From assembly GCF_900182955.1 (NCBI RefSeq), contig NZ_FXUL01000004.1, forward strand, positions 186,001 through 250,000: 64,000 bases of DNA, read 5' to 3'. Positions within the stretch are counted from its first letter, which is position 1. Each line of letters opens with the position of its first letter. Positions 16,767-25,792 of this stretch are shown here, in pieces. The notes under the pieces were generated by a model. That model saw only the letters and a program-made list of their open reading frames with translations, had not been told where the DNA came from and did no database searches. Made by a program: the position numbers and the translations under genes. Source of the stretch: Noviherbaspirillum suwonense (GTDB lineage Bacteria; Pseudomonadota; Gammaproteobacteria; Burkholderiales; Burkholderiaceae_D).

Positions 16767-17555
16767 TCAAATCTTCGGCAGGCCCGCCGTCAGCTGCCGC
16801 ATCATCCCGAATGCTTCCGCAAACAACCGGTCCAGCGGCACCGCCAGGTAAGGCACGGTCAGGGCCAGCATCAGGAAGCCGACCGACAGCGTGATCGGGA
16901 AGCCGACGCCGAACAGGTTCAGCTGCGGCGCGGCGCGGGTCAGGATGCCCAGCGCGATGTTGGTGATCAGCAGGGCGGCGACCACCGGCAGCGAGAGCTG
17001 CACGCCGGCGCTGAAGATGCGGCCGCCCCATCCGACCAGCTGGCGGAACAGGTCGCCGCCCATCGGCATGGCCGAGATCGGCATGCTGGTGAAGCTGTCG
17101 ACCAGCGTCGACAGCACGACCAGGTGCAGGTTGGCGGCGAGGTAGACCATCAGCGTCAGCAGCGACAGGAACTGGCTGATCGCGGACGTGCGGCCGCTGG
17201 ACTGCGGGTCGAAGAAGGTGGCGAAGCCCAGGCCCATGGTCATGCCGCACAGTTCGCCGGCCAGCTCCACCGCGGTGAACACGATGCGCATCGCGAATCC
17301 CATCGCGATGCCGATGATGAACTGCTGTGCCAGCAGCAGCGCGCCGCCGATCGACACCGGGTCCATTGCCGGCAGGGCTGCGACGGTCGGCGCGACGATG
17401 GCCGACAGCAGCATGCCGAGCGCGATCTTGAGCCGCGCCGGGATGCCGTTGTTGCCGAACAGCGGCGCGATCGACAGCAGTCCCATGATGCGGGTGAAGG
17501 GCCACAGGTAGCTGGCGATCAGCGCGTTGATGTCGAGGCTGTTCAGGGTAATCAT
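16767..17555 (-). CDS. fliR: Flagellar export gate protein FliR
   Basis: 262 residues, with hydrophobic segments through most of the length. Starts M-I-T-L-N-S-L-D-I-N and has the family Y-L-W-P-F-T-R-I-M-G-L-L, G-I-P-A-R-L-K-I-A-L and F-D-P-Q-S-S segments. The ATG at 17555 is chosen rather than 17660 because it gives the standard FliR N-terminus. FliR joins FliP and FliQ in the core of the flagellar export channel. It is the last gene of the fliLMNOPQR operon and converges on the effector gene, 118 bases away. Confidence 0.93.
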   Translation of the reverse strand: MITLNSLDINALIASYLWPFTRIMGLLSIAPLFGNNGIPARLKIALGMLLSAIVAPTVAALPAMDPVSIGGALLLAQQFIIGIAMGFAMRIVFTAVELAGELCGMTMGLGFATFFDPQSSGRTSAISQFLSLLTLMVYLAANLHLVVLSTLVDSFTSMPISAMPMGGDLFRQLVGWGGRIFSAGVQLSLPVVAALLITNIALGILTRAAPQLNLFGVGFPITLSVGFLMLALTVPYLAVPLDRLFAEAFGMMRQLTAGLPKI

Positions 17556-17590
17556 GCTTGCGCGCAGCCGGAGCCGCCAGGTCCGGCCGA

Positions 17591-17860
17591 TCAGCCCACC
17601 ATGCCGGGAATGCCGGTCAGCATCTGGCGCATGTAGTCGAGCATCACCGACAGCATCCACGGCCCGGCCACGACCAGCGCGACGAAGATGCCGATCAGCT
17701 TGGGAATGAAGGACAGGGTGGTCTCGTTGATCTGCGTGGCGGCCTGGAAGATGCTGACCACCAGGCCGATGACCAGCGCCACCAGCAGCATCGGCGCGGC
17801 GACCATCAGCGTGACTTCCATCGCATGGCGGCCTAGGGACATGACGCTTTCTGGGGTCAT
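17591..17860 (-). CDS. fliQ: Flagellar export gate protein FliQ
   Basis: 89 residues with two transmembrane helices (about 15-37 and 53-75) separated by the conserved I-F-Q-A-A-T-Q-I-N-E-T-T-L-S-F-I-P-K loop. The length and M-T-P-E-S-V-M start are standard. Part of the FliPQR channel. 118 bases separate it from fliP, and 35 from fliR. Confidence 0.94.
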   Translation of the reverse strand: MTPESVMSLGRHAMEVTLMVAAPMLLVALVIGLVVSIFQAATQINETTLSFIPKLIGIFVALVVAGPWMLSVMLDYMRQMLTGIPGMVG

Positions 17861-17978
17861 TGCGGTGCTTTCTTGATGGTCTTCATAACATTGTCCTGCA
17901 CGGGACGCCGTGCGAGGGGCAAAGAGGCTGCGGCGGGCGGGAACGCGATGCGCCCCGCGGCTTCCGCGCCGTCATTCT

Positions 17979-18722
17979 TCAATAGAAACTCTGCGCCAGC
18001 GAGCCGATCAGCAGCTGCCAGCCATCGACCAGCACGAACAGCATCAGCTTGAACGGCAATGACACGATGGACGGCGACACCATCATCATGCCCATCGACA
18101 TCAGCACGCTGGCCACCACCATGTCGATGATCAGGAAGGGGATGAAGATCGCGAAGCTGATCTGGAACGCGGTCTTGAGCTCGCTGGTGATGAAGGCCGG
18201 CACCAGCACCCGCAGCGGCACGTCCTCCGGGCCCTGGAGCTGCGCGCTGTTGGACAGCTTCACATACAGCGCCAGGTCCGACTGCCGGGTCTGCTTCATC
18301 ATGAATTCCTTCAGCGGGCCGACGCCGGTGTCGAGCGCCTGCGTCATCGTGATCCGGTTTTCCGACAGTGGCAGGTAGGCGTCGGTATAGATCTTGTCCA
18401 GCACCGGGCCCATCACGAACAGCGACAGGAACAGCGCCAGGCCGACCATCACCTGGTTGGGCGGCGCGGTCTGCGTGCCCAGCGCCTGGCGCAGCAGCGA
18501 CAGCACGATGATGATGCGGGTGAAGCTGGTCATCATCAGCAGCGCCGCCGGCAGGAAGGTCAGGCCGGTCAGCAGCAGCATGGTCTGCAGGCTAAGCGTG
18601 TAATTCTGTCCGCCGTTGGCGGCGGGGGTGCTGGTCAGCGCCGGCAGGCCCTGGGCCTGCGCGCACAGCGGCAGCAGCGCGGCCGCGATCACAAGGCCGC
18701 GTGCGGCCCACTTAGTTTGCAT
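17979..18722 (-). CDS. fliP: Flagellar export gate protein FliP
   Basis: 247 residues. An N-terminal signal-like segment is followed by the conserved [23 protein letters not shown] and [20 protein letters not shown] stretches. FliP forms the pentameric ring of the export channel. The first 11 bases overlap the end of fliO. Confidence 0.95.
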   Translation of the reverse strand: MQTKWAARGLVIAAALLPLCAQAQGLPALTSTPAANGGQNYTLSLQTMLLLTGLTFLPAALLMMTSFTRIIIVLSLLRQALGTQTAPPNQVMVGLALFLSLFVMGPVLDKIYTDAYLPLSENRITMTQALDTGVGPLKEFMMKQTRQSDLALYVKLSNSAQLQGPEDVPLRVLVPAFITSELKTAFQISFAIFIPFLIIDMVVASVLMSMGMMMVSPSIVSLPFKLMLFVLVDGWQLLIGSLAQSFY

Positions 18723-19311
18723 TGCGTTTCTCTATCGTTTGCTTCAGCCATGCGCTGAAATTGGGAGCGCCGGCGGCAGCCTGCGCTGCGGGCTGCTCCT
18801 GGCGCGGCATGCTGGCCAGCGTGTTGACCTGGCCGGGAGCGACGCCGATGACGATCCACTGGTCGGCCACTTCCACCACCATCACGCGCTCGCGGTTGCC
18901 GACGGACACGCCGCCGACGATCTTCACCACCGAGCCCGGCGCGAAGCGGCCGCCGCCCAGGCGCTTGAGGAACCACAGCGCGCCGGCCAGCAGGCCCAGC
19001 ACCACCAGCAGGCCGAACACCACCTGCAGCAGGCTGCCGGCCGAACCCGGTGCGCTCGTGACCGGGGCTGGCGCCGCCGCCGGCGCGGCGGACCCGAGGG
19101 CAGGGCGCTGGGCGGGAGCCGCCGGCGTCGGCACCGGCTGTGCAGTGACAGGCTGCGCCGTGTCGGCTTGCGCCGGCGCCGGCTGCACGGCAACAGGCTG
19201 CGTCGTAGCCGGCTGCACGGTAACAGGCTGCGCCGTCGCAGCCGGATCGGCGGCCACGGCCGTGCCTGCCGCCAGGGCCAGGCTCAGCAGCAGCGCGCGT
19301 GCGGTCGTCAT
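18712..19311 (-). CDS. fliO: Flagellar biosynthesis protein FliO with repeat-rich periplasmic segment
   Basis: 199 residues. A signal peptide (about 1-21) leads into a Pro/Ala/Gln/Thr-rich segment with an exact-length 10-residue repeat (P-A-T-x-Q-P-V-x-V-Q), then one transmembrane helix ([14 protein letters not shown]) near 95-115 and the cytoplasmic FliO domain with [16 protein letters not shown]. FliO assists assembly of the FliP ring. It overlaps fliN by four bases and fliP by eleven. Confidence 0.88.
   Translation of the reverse strand: MTTARALLLSLALAAGTAVAADPAATAQPVTVQPATTQPVAVQPAPAQADTAQPVTAQPVPTPAAPAQRPALGSAAPAAAPAPVTSAPGSAGSLLQVVFGLLVVLGLLAGALWFLKRLGGGRFAPGSVVKIVGGVSVGNRERVMVVEVADQWIVIGVAPGQVNTLASMPRQEQPAAQAAAGAPNFSAWLKQTIEKRNAN
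19181..19240. repeat. Two 30-base tandem units within fliO
   Basis: Units 19181-19210 and 19211-19240 both begin GGCTGCACGG, with A/T differences inside. A third, more diverged, unit precedes them. They encode the ten-residue Pro/Gln/Val repeat of the periplasmic linker. Such repeats often vary in number between strains. Confidence 0.75.
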
Positions 19312-19730
19312 TTGTTGAGTTTGCGGATGCGTTCGGACGGCGTGATGATGTCGGTCAGGCGGATGCCGAACTTGTCGTTGACCACCACCACTTCGCCCTG
19401 CGCGATCAGGCAGCCGTTGACCAGCACGTCCATCGGCTCGCCGGCCAGGCCGTCCAGCTCCACCACCGAGCCCTGCGCCAGTTGCAGCAGGTTCTTGATC
19501 GCGATCTTGGTGCGTCCGAGTTCGACCGTCAGCTGCACCGGGATGTCCAGGATGAAGTCGATGTCGTTGTGGGTGCTGCGGCTGCCGCCGCTGGAAAACT
19601 CCTGGAAGATGCTGGCGCCGGCGGTCTGCGCGCGCAGCGCGTTTTCCTCGGCCTGCGCCTGCTCGGCGATCGCGGCGCCCCAGTCATCCTCGGCGATGAT
19701 CTGGGTGGTGGGGTCATTGGACATGTTCAT
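19308..19730 (-). CDS. fliN: Flagellar C-ring switch protein FliN
   Basis: 140 residues. A variable N-terminus is followed by the SpoA domain (about 60-135): D-I-P-V-Q-L-T-V-E-L-G-R-T-K, G-S-V-V-E-L-D-G-L-A-G-E-P and V-V-V-N-D-K-F-G-I-R-L-T-D-I. FliN forms the base of the C ring, binds FliM and FliH and helps motor switching and export. It overlaps fliM by 17 bases. Confidence 0.94.
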   Translation of the reverse strand: MNMSNDPTTQIIAEDDWGAAIAEQAQAEENALRAQTAGASIFQEFSSGGSRSTHNDIDFILDIPVQLTVELGRTKIAIKNLLQLAQGSVVELDGLAGEPMDVLVNGCLIAQGEVVVVNDKFGIRLTDIITPSERIRKLNK

Positions 19731-20715
19731 CTCCTGGCATTACTTCATGTGAGCTGTTGATCATGCGTTCGACGCGCAGCGCGTACTGGCCGTTGATTTT
19801 GCCATAGGTGCATTCCATTACCGGCACGCCGTCGACCTTGGCTTCCACCGTCGGGGCCAGCGCGAACGGGATCACGTCGCCCGCCTTCATGTTGAGGATG
19901 GCGCCCAGCGTGGTGCGGGCTTCGCCCAGGTCCACGATCAGCTCCACCTCGGCGCTCTGGATCTGCTGCGTCATCAGGCGGATCCAGCGCTTGTCCACTT
20001 CCAGCGTCTCGCCCTGGATGCTGCTGGTCAGCAGGTCGCGTATCGGCTCGATCATCGAGTAGGGCATGCAGAAGTGCATTTCGCCGCTGACCGGGCCGAG
20101 CTCGATGGTGAACGTGGTCGCCACCACCACTTCGTTCGGCGTGGCGATGTTGGTGAACTGGGTATTCATCTCGGAGCGGATGTACTCGAATTCGATCGGG
20201 TACACCGGCTCCCATGACTTCGCATACGACTCGAAGACGATGTTCAGTATCCGGTGGATGATGCGCTGCTCGGTCTGGGTGAAGTCGCGGCCCTCGACCC
20301 GGGTGTGGAACCGTCCATCGCCGCCGAACAGGTTGTCGACCATCAGGAACACCAGGTTCGGGTCGAGCACCATCAGCGCCGTGCCGCGCAGCGGCTTCAT
20401 GTGCACCAGGTTCAGGTTGGTCGGCACCACCAGGTTGCGGATGAATTCGCTGTACTTGGAAACCCGCACCGGGCCGATCGACACCTCGGCGCTGCGGTGC
20501 AGGAAGTTGAACAGGCCGATCCGCAGCAGCCGCGCAAAGCGCTCGTTGATGATCTCGAGCGTCGGCATGCGGCCGCGGACGATGCGTTCCTGGGTCGCCA
20601 GGTTGTAGGGCCGTACGCTGGAGCTGTCGACCTGCGTGCTTATTTCGTCGATGTCTCCGCTGACGCCCTTCAGGAGGGCGTCGACTTCATCCTGCGACAG
20701 AAAATTTTCGGCCAT
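19714..20715 (-). CDS. fliM: Flagellar switch protein FliM
   Basis: 333 residues, the usual length. The N-terminal CheY-P-binding peptide (L-S-Q-D-E-V-D-A-L-L-K-G-V) is present, followed by the middle CheC-like domain (with R-G-T-A-L-M-V-L-D-P-N-L-V-F) and a C-terminal SpoA domain ending in V-M-P-G-D-E. FliM receives phosphorylated CheY (encoded at 55053-55451) and switches rotation. It is four bases after fliL. Confidence 0.95.
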   Translation of the reverse strand: MAENFLSQDEVDALLKGVSGDIDEISTQVDSSSVRPYNLATQERIVRGRMPTLEIINERFARLLRIGLFNFLHRSAEVSIGPVRVSKYSEFIRNLVVPTNLNLVHMKPLRGTALMVLDPNLVFLMVDNLFGGDGRFHTRVEGRDFTQTEQRIIHRILNIVFESYAKSWEPVYPIEFEYIRSEMNTQFTNIATPNEVVVATTFTIELGPVSGEMHFCMPYSMIEPIRDLLTSSIQGETLEVDKRWIRLMTQQIQSAEVELIVDLGEARTTLGAILNMKAGDVIPFALAPTVEAKVDGVPVMECTYGKINGQYALRVERMINSSHEVMPGDEHVQ

Positions 20716-20719
20716 GGCT

Positions 20720-21220
20720 TTACTGAATGACGAAAGCGGTGAAGAAGACGTCGGTCACTTCCAGCGGCTGCGCGCCCTTGGCAAACGGCTGCGTCAGCTG
20801 CTCGATGATTTCCTTGGCCAGCTTGTTCTTGCCGTCCACCGTGGCAATGTCGGCGCCGCGCTTGCTCGACAGCAGCAGCAGCACGCGGCTGCGGACCTGC
20901 GGCAGGTAGAGCTTGATCGCGTCGACGTCGGCCTGGCTGCCGACCTTCAGCGTGAATGCGGTCTGCAGGAACTGTTCGCCGCCATCGGCCTGCAGGTTGA
21001 CGGTGAACGGGTCCATCTGCGCAAAGACGGGCGGCGCCGCCGGGTTGGGCTTGGCATGCGCCGCCTTTTCAGTCGTCTCGCCCTTGTGGCCCATGAAATA
21101 CCAGGCGCCGCCGCCGCCGCCGGCGGCCAGCACCAGCGCGCCGATGATGATGAACATCTTGCTCTTGGATTTCTTGCCTTCCGCGGCCGCGGGGGCCGCG
21201 GCGGCTTTCGAGGTTGCCAT
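20720..21220 (-). CDS. fliL: Flagellar basal body-associated protein FliL
   Basis: 166 residues. A short cytoplasmic Ala/Lys-rich start is followed by one transmembrane helix (M-F-I-I-I-G-A-L-V-L-A-A-G-G-G-G-G-A-W) and a periplasmic FliL domain (F-T-V-N-L-Q-A-D-G-G-E-Q-F-L-Q). The start at 21220 is preferred to one at 21256 because AAGGA lies at correct distance. FliL supports stator function near the motor. First gene of the minus-strand fli operon. Confidence 0.92.
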   Translation of the reverse strand: MATSKAAAAPAAAEGKKSKSKMFIIIGALVLAAGGGGGAWYFMGHKGETTEKAAHAKPNPAAPPVFAQMDPFTVNLQADGGEQFLQTAFTLKVGSQADVDAIKLYLPQVRSRVLLLLSSKRGADIATVDGKNKLAKEIIEQLTQPFAKGAQPLEVTDVFFTAFVIQ

Positions 21221-21377
21221 TTCTGTTCCTTGGGTTGCAATGAGAATTGCAGCCATTATCGAAAAGAACGGCCCGGCGGGATGCGGAGATTAACGGGGGG
21301 ATAGTCGCGCATATCGTGGCTTCGCGACTGAAATGACAAGGTGCGGCGCCGGCGGCCGGCGGCGCACCCCTGAACGG
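21221..21377. promoter_or_regulatory. fliL upstream region / sbp 3' end with two inverted repeats
   Basis: 157 bases between sbp and fliL, both read leftward. AGTCGCG (21303-21309) is mirrored by CGCGACT (21323-21329). A GC-rich hairpin (21340-21368) directly follows the sbp stop and may help to end its transcript, though no clear T-run follows on the minus strand. The fliL promoter must lie here; I see no convincing sigma-28 match. Confidence 0.35.
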
Positions 21378-22448
21378 CTACTTCTTGGGCTGGTAAATCT
21401 TGTCGAATTCGCCACCGTCGTCGAAGTGCTTCTTCTGCGCGGCGTCCCAGCCGCCGAACACCGCGTCGACCGTGAACAGCTTGACCGGGCGGAACGACTC
21501 GGCATGCTTCTTCAGCACCGCTTCCGAGCGCGGACGGAAGAAATGCTGGGCGATGACTTCCTGCGCCGGCTCGGTGTACAGGTATTGCAGGTAGGCGGTG
21601 GCCTGCTTGCGGATGCCCTTGCGGTCGACCACCTTGTCGACCACCGCGACCGGCGATTCGGCCAGGATGGACGTGGTCGGGTAGACGATGTCGAAGTTCT
21701 GGCCCATTTCCTTCTTCACCAGCTGCACTTCGTTTTCGAAGGTGACCAGCACGTCGCCGATTTCACGCTGGGTGAAGGTGGTGGTGGCGGCGCGTCCGCC
21801 CGAGTCCAGCACCGGCACGTTCTTGAAGATCTTCGTCACCAGCTCGCGCGCCTGGGCTTCGTTGCCGCCTTTCTGCAGCACCGAGCCCCAGGCGGCGAGA
21901 TAGGTGTAGCGGCCGTTCCCCGCGGTCTTCGGGTTCGGGATGACGACCTTCACGTCCGGCTTGGCCAGGTCGTCCCAGTCCTTGATGCCCTTGGGATTGC
22001 CCTTGCGGACCAGGTAGACCATGGTCGAATAGAAAGGCGCGGCATTGTTCGGGAATTTCTTGCTCCAGTCGGCGGGCAGCAGGCCGCGCTTGGCGAGCAT
22101 GTCGATGTCATTGGCCTGGTTCATCGTGACGACCGACGCTTCCAGGCCGTCGGCCACGGCGCGCGCCTGCTTGCTGGAGCCGCCGTGCGACTGGTTGATG
22201 ACCAGGGTCTCGCCGGTCTGCTTCTTCCAGTCGGCGATGAAGAGGGGATTGATGTCCTTGAACAGTTCCCGCGCGACGTCGTAGGAAACATTGAGCAGCG
22301 TGGTGTCGGCGCGGGCCGGCGCGGCAACGCCGAGCGTCAGCGCGACGGCGGCCAGGCCGGCGATGCCGGCAAGCTTGCCGCGCAGCGTGCGCAGCAGCGG
22401 CGCGCCATGGTCTGCGCCGTCACGGCGGCGGATTGCGAAGGTGGACAT
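21378..22448 (-). CDS. sbp: Sulfate ABC transporter substrate-binding protein
   Basis: 356 residues. A long N-region and signal peptide end near A-P-A-R-A-D. The mature protein begins T-T-L-L-N-V-S-Y-D-V-A-R-E-L-F-K-D, the standard start of sulfate-binding proteins, followed by I-N-Q-S-H-G-G-S-S-K-Q-A and A-E-S-P-V-A-V-V-D. It binds sulfate (or thiosulfate) in the periplasm for CysTWA. The start at 22448 is supported by AGGAGAGGCA. Its partner genes lie 3.3 kb away on the other strand, separated by two exporter genes, whereas sbp and cysTWA are usually adjacent. Confidence 0.92.
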   Translation of the reverse strand: MSTFAIRRRDGADHGAPLLRTLRGKLAGIAGLAAVALTLGVAAPARADTTLLNVSYDVARELFKDINPLFIADWKKQTGETLVINQSHGGSSKQARAVADGLEASVVTMNQANDIDMLAKRGLLPADWSKKFPNNAAPFYSTMVYLVRKGNPKGIKDWDDLAKPDVKVVIPNPKTAGNGRYTYLAAWGSVLQKGGNEAQARELVTKIFKNVPVLDSGGRAATTTFTQREIGDVLVTFENEVQLVKKEMGQNFDIVYPTTSILAESPVAVVDKVVDRKGIRKQATAYLQYLYTEPAQEVIAQHFFRPRSEAVLKKHAESFRPVKLFTVDAVFGGWDAAQKKHFDDGGEFDKIYQPKK

Positions 22449-22588
22449 TGCCTCTCCTGAAATGAATTGAGGCGCGTATTGTGCCAAAAATCGGCGCTGC
22501 GCATCGGCCCGGCTGGATGCCGATGCGAATCTTGCCTCCAAGGTATACTCGCCGGCTCGCCATCAAGACGTCCGGAAAGAAAGTTTCA

Positions 22589-23845
22589 ATGCCCGACCCC
22601 GCTCCAGAACGCGCCGCCAGCCTGTTGCGCCAGCCCAGCTTCACCTTCTACCTGCTGGCCCGCGTGCTGGGCACGCTGGCCGTCCAGATGCAGAGCGTGG
22701 CCATCGGCTGGCAGGTCTACGAACTGACCGGCAGCCTGGTGGACCTCGGCCTGATCGGCCTGGCGCAGTTCGCGCCGTTCTTCCTGCTCATCCTGATCGC
22801 CGGCCATGTCGCCGACCGCTACGACCGCCGCCTGATCATCCTGCTGTGCCTGGCAACGCAGCTGCTGTGTGGCGCCTTGCTGTTCGCGCTGACCTTCAGC
22901 GGGCTGCGCGAGGTCTGGCCGGTGTTCGCGGTGCTGGTGCTGTTCGGCAGCGCGCGCGCCTTCATGATGCCGGCTACCCAGGCCATCCTGATCAATCTCG
23001 TGCCGCCGGCCAGCTTCAGCCGCGCGGTTGCCCTCAGTTCCTCCACCTTCCATGTGGCGGTGATCGCCGGGCCGGTGCTGGGCGGGCTGCTGTACCTGGC
23101 CGGCCCCAAGGTGGTGTACGGCATCGTCGCCGGGCTGCTGCTGGTGTCGGTCGCGCTGATGTCGCTGACCCGCACGCTGACGCGGCAGAACGGCGGCCGC
23201 GAACCGGTGTCCTGGCACAGCCTGCTCGAAGGGCTGCGCTTCGTGCGCTCCCGCCCCGTGGTGCTGGGCGCGATCTCGCTCGACCTGTTCGCGGTGCTGT
23301 TCGGCGGCGCCACCGCGCTGCTGCCGGCGCTGGCGCGGGACGTGCTGCATGCCGGCCCCGGCGCGCTCGGCCTGCTGCGCATGGCGCCCGGCGTCGGCGC
23401 GGCGCTGACGTCGGCCGTGCTGGCCTACCGGCCGATCACGCGCCGGGTGGGGCTATGGATGTTCGGCGGCGTTGCGCTCTACGGCTTCGGCACCGTGGTG
23501 CTCGGCCAGTCGGCATGGCTGCCGCTGTCGCTGGCGGCGCTGGCGCTGATGGGCGCCGGCGACATGGTCAGCGTCTACGTGCGGCACATGCTGGTGCAGC
23601 TGGAAACGCCGGACGCGATCCGCGGCCGGGTCAGCGCGGTCAACTCGGTGTTCATCGGCGCGTCGAACGAGCTGGGCGAATTCGAGTCGGGCATCACCGC
23701 GGGCTGGTTCGGCCTGGTGCCGGCGGTATTGCTGGGCGGCGTAGTGACGCTGGGCGTCACCGCGGCCTGGATGCGCATCTTCCCGGTGCTGCGGCGCATG
23801 GACCGGTTTCCGGGGGCGGTGGACCAGACCGCCAGGGGCAAATGA
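22589..23845 (+). CDS. MFS transporter (EntS-like)
   Basis: 418 residues with about 12 hydrophobic segments. The loop between helices 2 and 3, G-H-V-A-D-R-Y-D-R-R, is the major facilitator signature (G-x-x-x-D-R-x-x-R-R), and the overall pattern is of the EntS/MFS_3 drug and siderophore exporters. The ATG at 22589 follows GGAAAGAAAG. The stop overlaps the next ABC gene by four bases (ATGA), so the two are translationally coupled and may export related compounds. The substrate is not evident. Confidence 0.8.
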   Translation: MPDPAPERAASLLRQPSFTFYLLARVLGTLAVQMQSVAIGWQVYELTGSLVDLGLIGLAQFAPFFLLILIAGHVADRYDRRLIILLCLATQLLCGALLFALTFSGLREVWPVFAVLVLFGSARAFMMPATQAILINLVPPASFSRAVALSSSTFHVAVIAGPVLGGLLYLAGPKVVYGIVAGLLLVSVALMSLTRTLTRQNGGREPVSWHSLLEGLRFVRSRPVVLGAISLDLFAVLFGGATALLPALARDVLHAGPGALGLLRMAPGVGAALTSAVLAYRPITRRVGLWMFGGVALYGFGTVVLGQSAWLPLSLAALALMGAGDMVSVYVRHMLVQLETPDAIRGRVSAVNSVFIGASNELGEFESGITAGWFGLVPAVLLGGVVTLGVTAAWMRIFPVLRRMDRFPGAVDQTARGK

Positions 23846-25677
23846 GCGCGGCCGGGCCGGAGGACGGCCCAGCCCCGTCCTCCGGCGTGTCGTCCGGCGT
23901 ACCCGCGCTGCCGGCGACGCCGCTGCGCTTCATCCTGCATTTCGTCGCCAGCTACCCGTGGTGGTACCTGGCCATGCTGCTGTTCGAGACCGCCAACGTA
24001 ACCTGCGGCATCCTGCTGCCCTATGCGCTGGGCCGCATCGTGAAGGGCGTGACGGCCAGCCCGGTGGCGTCGCCCGCGGTGGTCGACGCGCTGCACGGCC
24101 CGCTGCTGCTGTTCGTCGCGCTTTGCGCCGGCGAGCTGGTGTTCGGCCGGATCGCCGGTGGCATCCAGATCCGGATCGGCCCGCGCCAGCGGCAGAACGT
24201 GACGCGCACGCTGTTCCACTACCTCCAGCACCATTCGCATCGTTATTTCAGCAACAGTTTCGCCGGCTCGCTCGCGCATCGCGTCAGCGAGACCGCGCTG
24301 GGCGTGGTGCAGGCGCTCTGGTCGCTGCTGACCGAATTCTGGCCCATCGCGATCGTGCTGACCGTGTCCATCGTGCTGATGTCCCGCGCGCATGTGCAGC
24401 TGGGCCTGTTCGTGTCGCTGTGGGCGGTCTTGTTTATCGGCCTGTCCTACCTGCTGGCGCGGCGTTCGCGGCCGCTGGCAATCAATGCATCCGCCGCCCG
24501 CAGCGACACCACCGGCAAGGTGGTCGACTCGGTCACCAATCTTTCCAGCACCCGGCTGTTCGCCCGGCTCGGCTTCGAACGGCAGCTGCTCGACGAGGCG
24601 CAGGTGACCGAGATGGCGGCGCTGCGGCTGTCGAACCGCTACAACGAGCGGGTGCGCTGGTTCCAGTTCGGCGCGGCGGCGGTGCTGAAGGCCGGCATCC
24701 TGTATTACGCGCTGACGCTCTGGAGCCGCGGCGAGATCGGCGTCGGCGACTTCGTGATGGCGGTCAGCCTGGGGCTGATGATCATCAACGAGGCGCGCAA
24801 CCTGTCGCGCCGCTTCCTGGAATTCTTCGAGTACATCGGCAATGTCGCCAACGGCGTGCACAGCATCGTCCAGCCGCATGAGCTGGTCGATGCGCCGGGC
24901 GCGGTCGCCGCGCGGGTGCGGGCAGGGCGCATCGAGTTCAGGGACGTCGCTTTCGGCTACGATCCGGCGCGCCCGGTGTTCGACGGCCTCAACGTGACCG
25001 TGGAGGCCGGCCAGCGGGTAGGGCTGGTCGGCTTCTCCGGCTCCGGCAAGTCCACCTTCGTGAACCTGCTGCTGCGCCTGTACGACGTGCAGCGCGGCGC
25101 CGTCCTGGTCGATGGCGTCGACGTCCGGGGCATGACCCAGGATGCGCTGCATGAGCAGCTGAGCCTGATACCGCAGGACCCGAGCCTGTTCCACCGCAGC
25201 CTGATGGACAACATCCGCTATGGCCGGCTGGATGCGAGCGACGACGAGGTCATGGCTGCCGCTGCCCAGGCGCATGCGCATGCGTTCATCATGCAGGCGC
25301 CGGAGGCCTATGACGCGATGGTCGGCGAGCGCGGCGTCAAGCTGTCCGGCGGCCAGCGCCAGCGCATCGCGATCGCCCGCGTCATCCTGAAAAACGCGCC
25401 GGTGCTGATCCTCGACGAGGCCACGTCCAGCCTGGACTCGGTGACCGAGGACGCGATCCAGACTACGCTGGAGGAAGTCATGCGCGGCAAGACGGTCATC
25501 GTGGTCGCGCACCGGCTGTCCACCATCGCGCACCTGGACCGCATCCTGGTGTTCGACGAGGGCCGCATCGTCGAGGACGGCAGCCACCAGGCGCTGCTGG
25601 CGCGGCGCGGCGTCTACTGGCAGTTATGGAGCCGGCAGGCCGGCGGCTTCCTGCCGGACCGGCGGGCGGCATCCTGA
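23842..25677 (+). CDS. ABC exporter, fused permease and ATPase
   Basis: 611 residues. A six-helix ABC membrane domain (about 30-330) is followed by an ATPase domain with Walker A G-F-S-G-S-G-K-S-T, Q loop I-P-Q-D-P-S-L-F, signature L-S-G-G-Q-R-Q-R, Walker B V-L-I-L-D-E-A-T-S-S-L-D and the H-loop V-V-A-H-R-L-S-T. It is the half-transporter type that works as a dimer, like MsbA and lipid/peptide/drug exporters. It starts within the MFS stop codon. Its precise cargo cannot be read from the sequence. Confidence 0.85.
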   Translation: MSAAGPEDGPAPSSGVSSGVPALPATPLRFILHFVASYPWWYLAMLLFETANVTCGILLPYALGRIVKGVTASPVASPAVVDALHGPLLLFVALCAGELVFGRIAGGIQIRIGPRQRQNVTRTLFHYLQHHSHRYFSNSFAGSLAHRVSETALGVVQALWSLLTEFWPIAIVLTVSIVLMSRAHVQLGLFVSLWAVLFIGLSYLLARRSRPLAINASAARSDTTGKVVDSVTNLSSTRLFARLGFERQLLDEAQVTEMAALRLSNRYNERVRWFQFGAAAVLKAGILYYALTLWSRGEIGVGDFVMAVSLGLMIINEARNLSRRFLEFFEYIGNVANGVHSIVQPHELVDAPGAVAARVRAGRIEFRDVAFGYDPARPVFDGLNVTVEAGQRVGLVGFSGSGKSTFVNLLLRLYDVQRGAVLVDGVDVRGMTQDALHEQLSLIPQDPSLFHRSLMDNIRYGRLDASDDEVMAAAAQAHAHAFIMQAPEAYDAMVGERGVKLSGGQRQRIAIARVILKNAPVLILDEATSSLDSVTEDAIQTTLEEVMRGKTVIVVAHRLSTIAHLDRILVFDEGRIVEDGSHQALLARRGVYWQLWSRQAGGFLPDRRAAS

Positions 25678-25729
25678 TATCCCGGTCCGTATATGCGTTT
25701 TTCTTCTAACGACATGCAAATAAAATATT

Positions 25730-25757
25730 TTGCTTTATAACAACCGTATGTGATTAT
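25730..25757 (+). promoter_or_regulatory. Candidate sigma-70 promoter of cysTWA
   Basis: In the AT-rich 115-base gap before cysT, TTGCTT (25730-25735) and GATTAT (25752-25757) are spaced 16 bases. TTTATAAC and GGTTATAAAGG nearby resemble the TTAT...ATAA texture of CysB sites, consistent with activation by the CysB encoded downstream. No exact CysB box can be fixed by eye. Confidence 0.35.
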
Positions 25758-25792
25758 GCCGGCCTGTTAGTCGGACCGGTTATAAAGGATTT

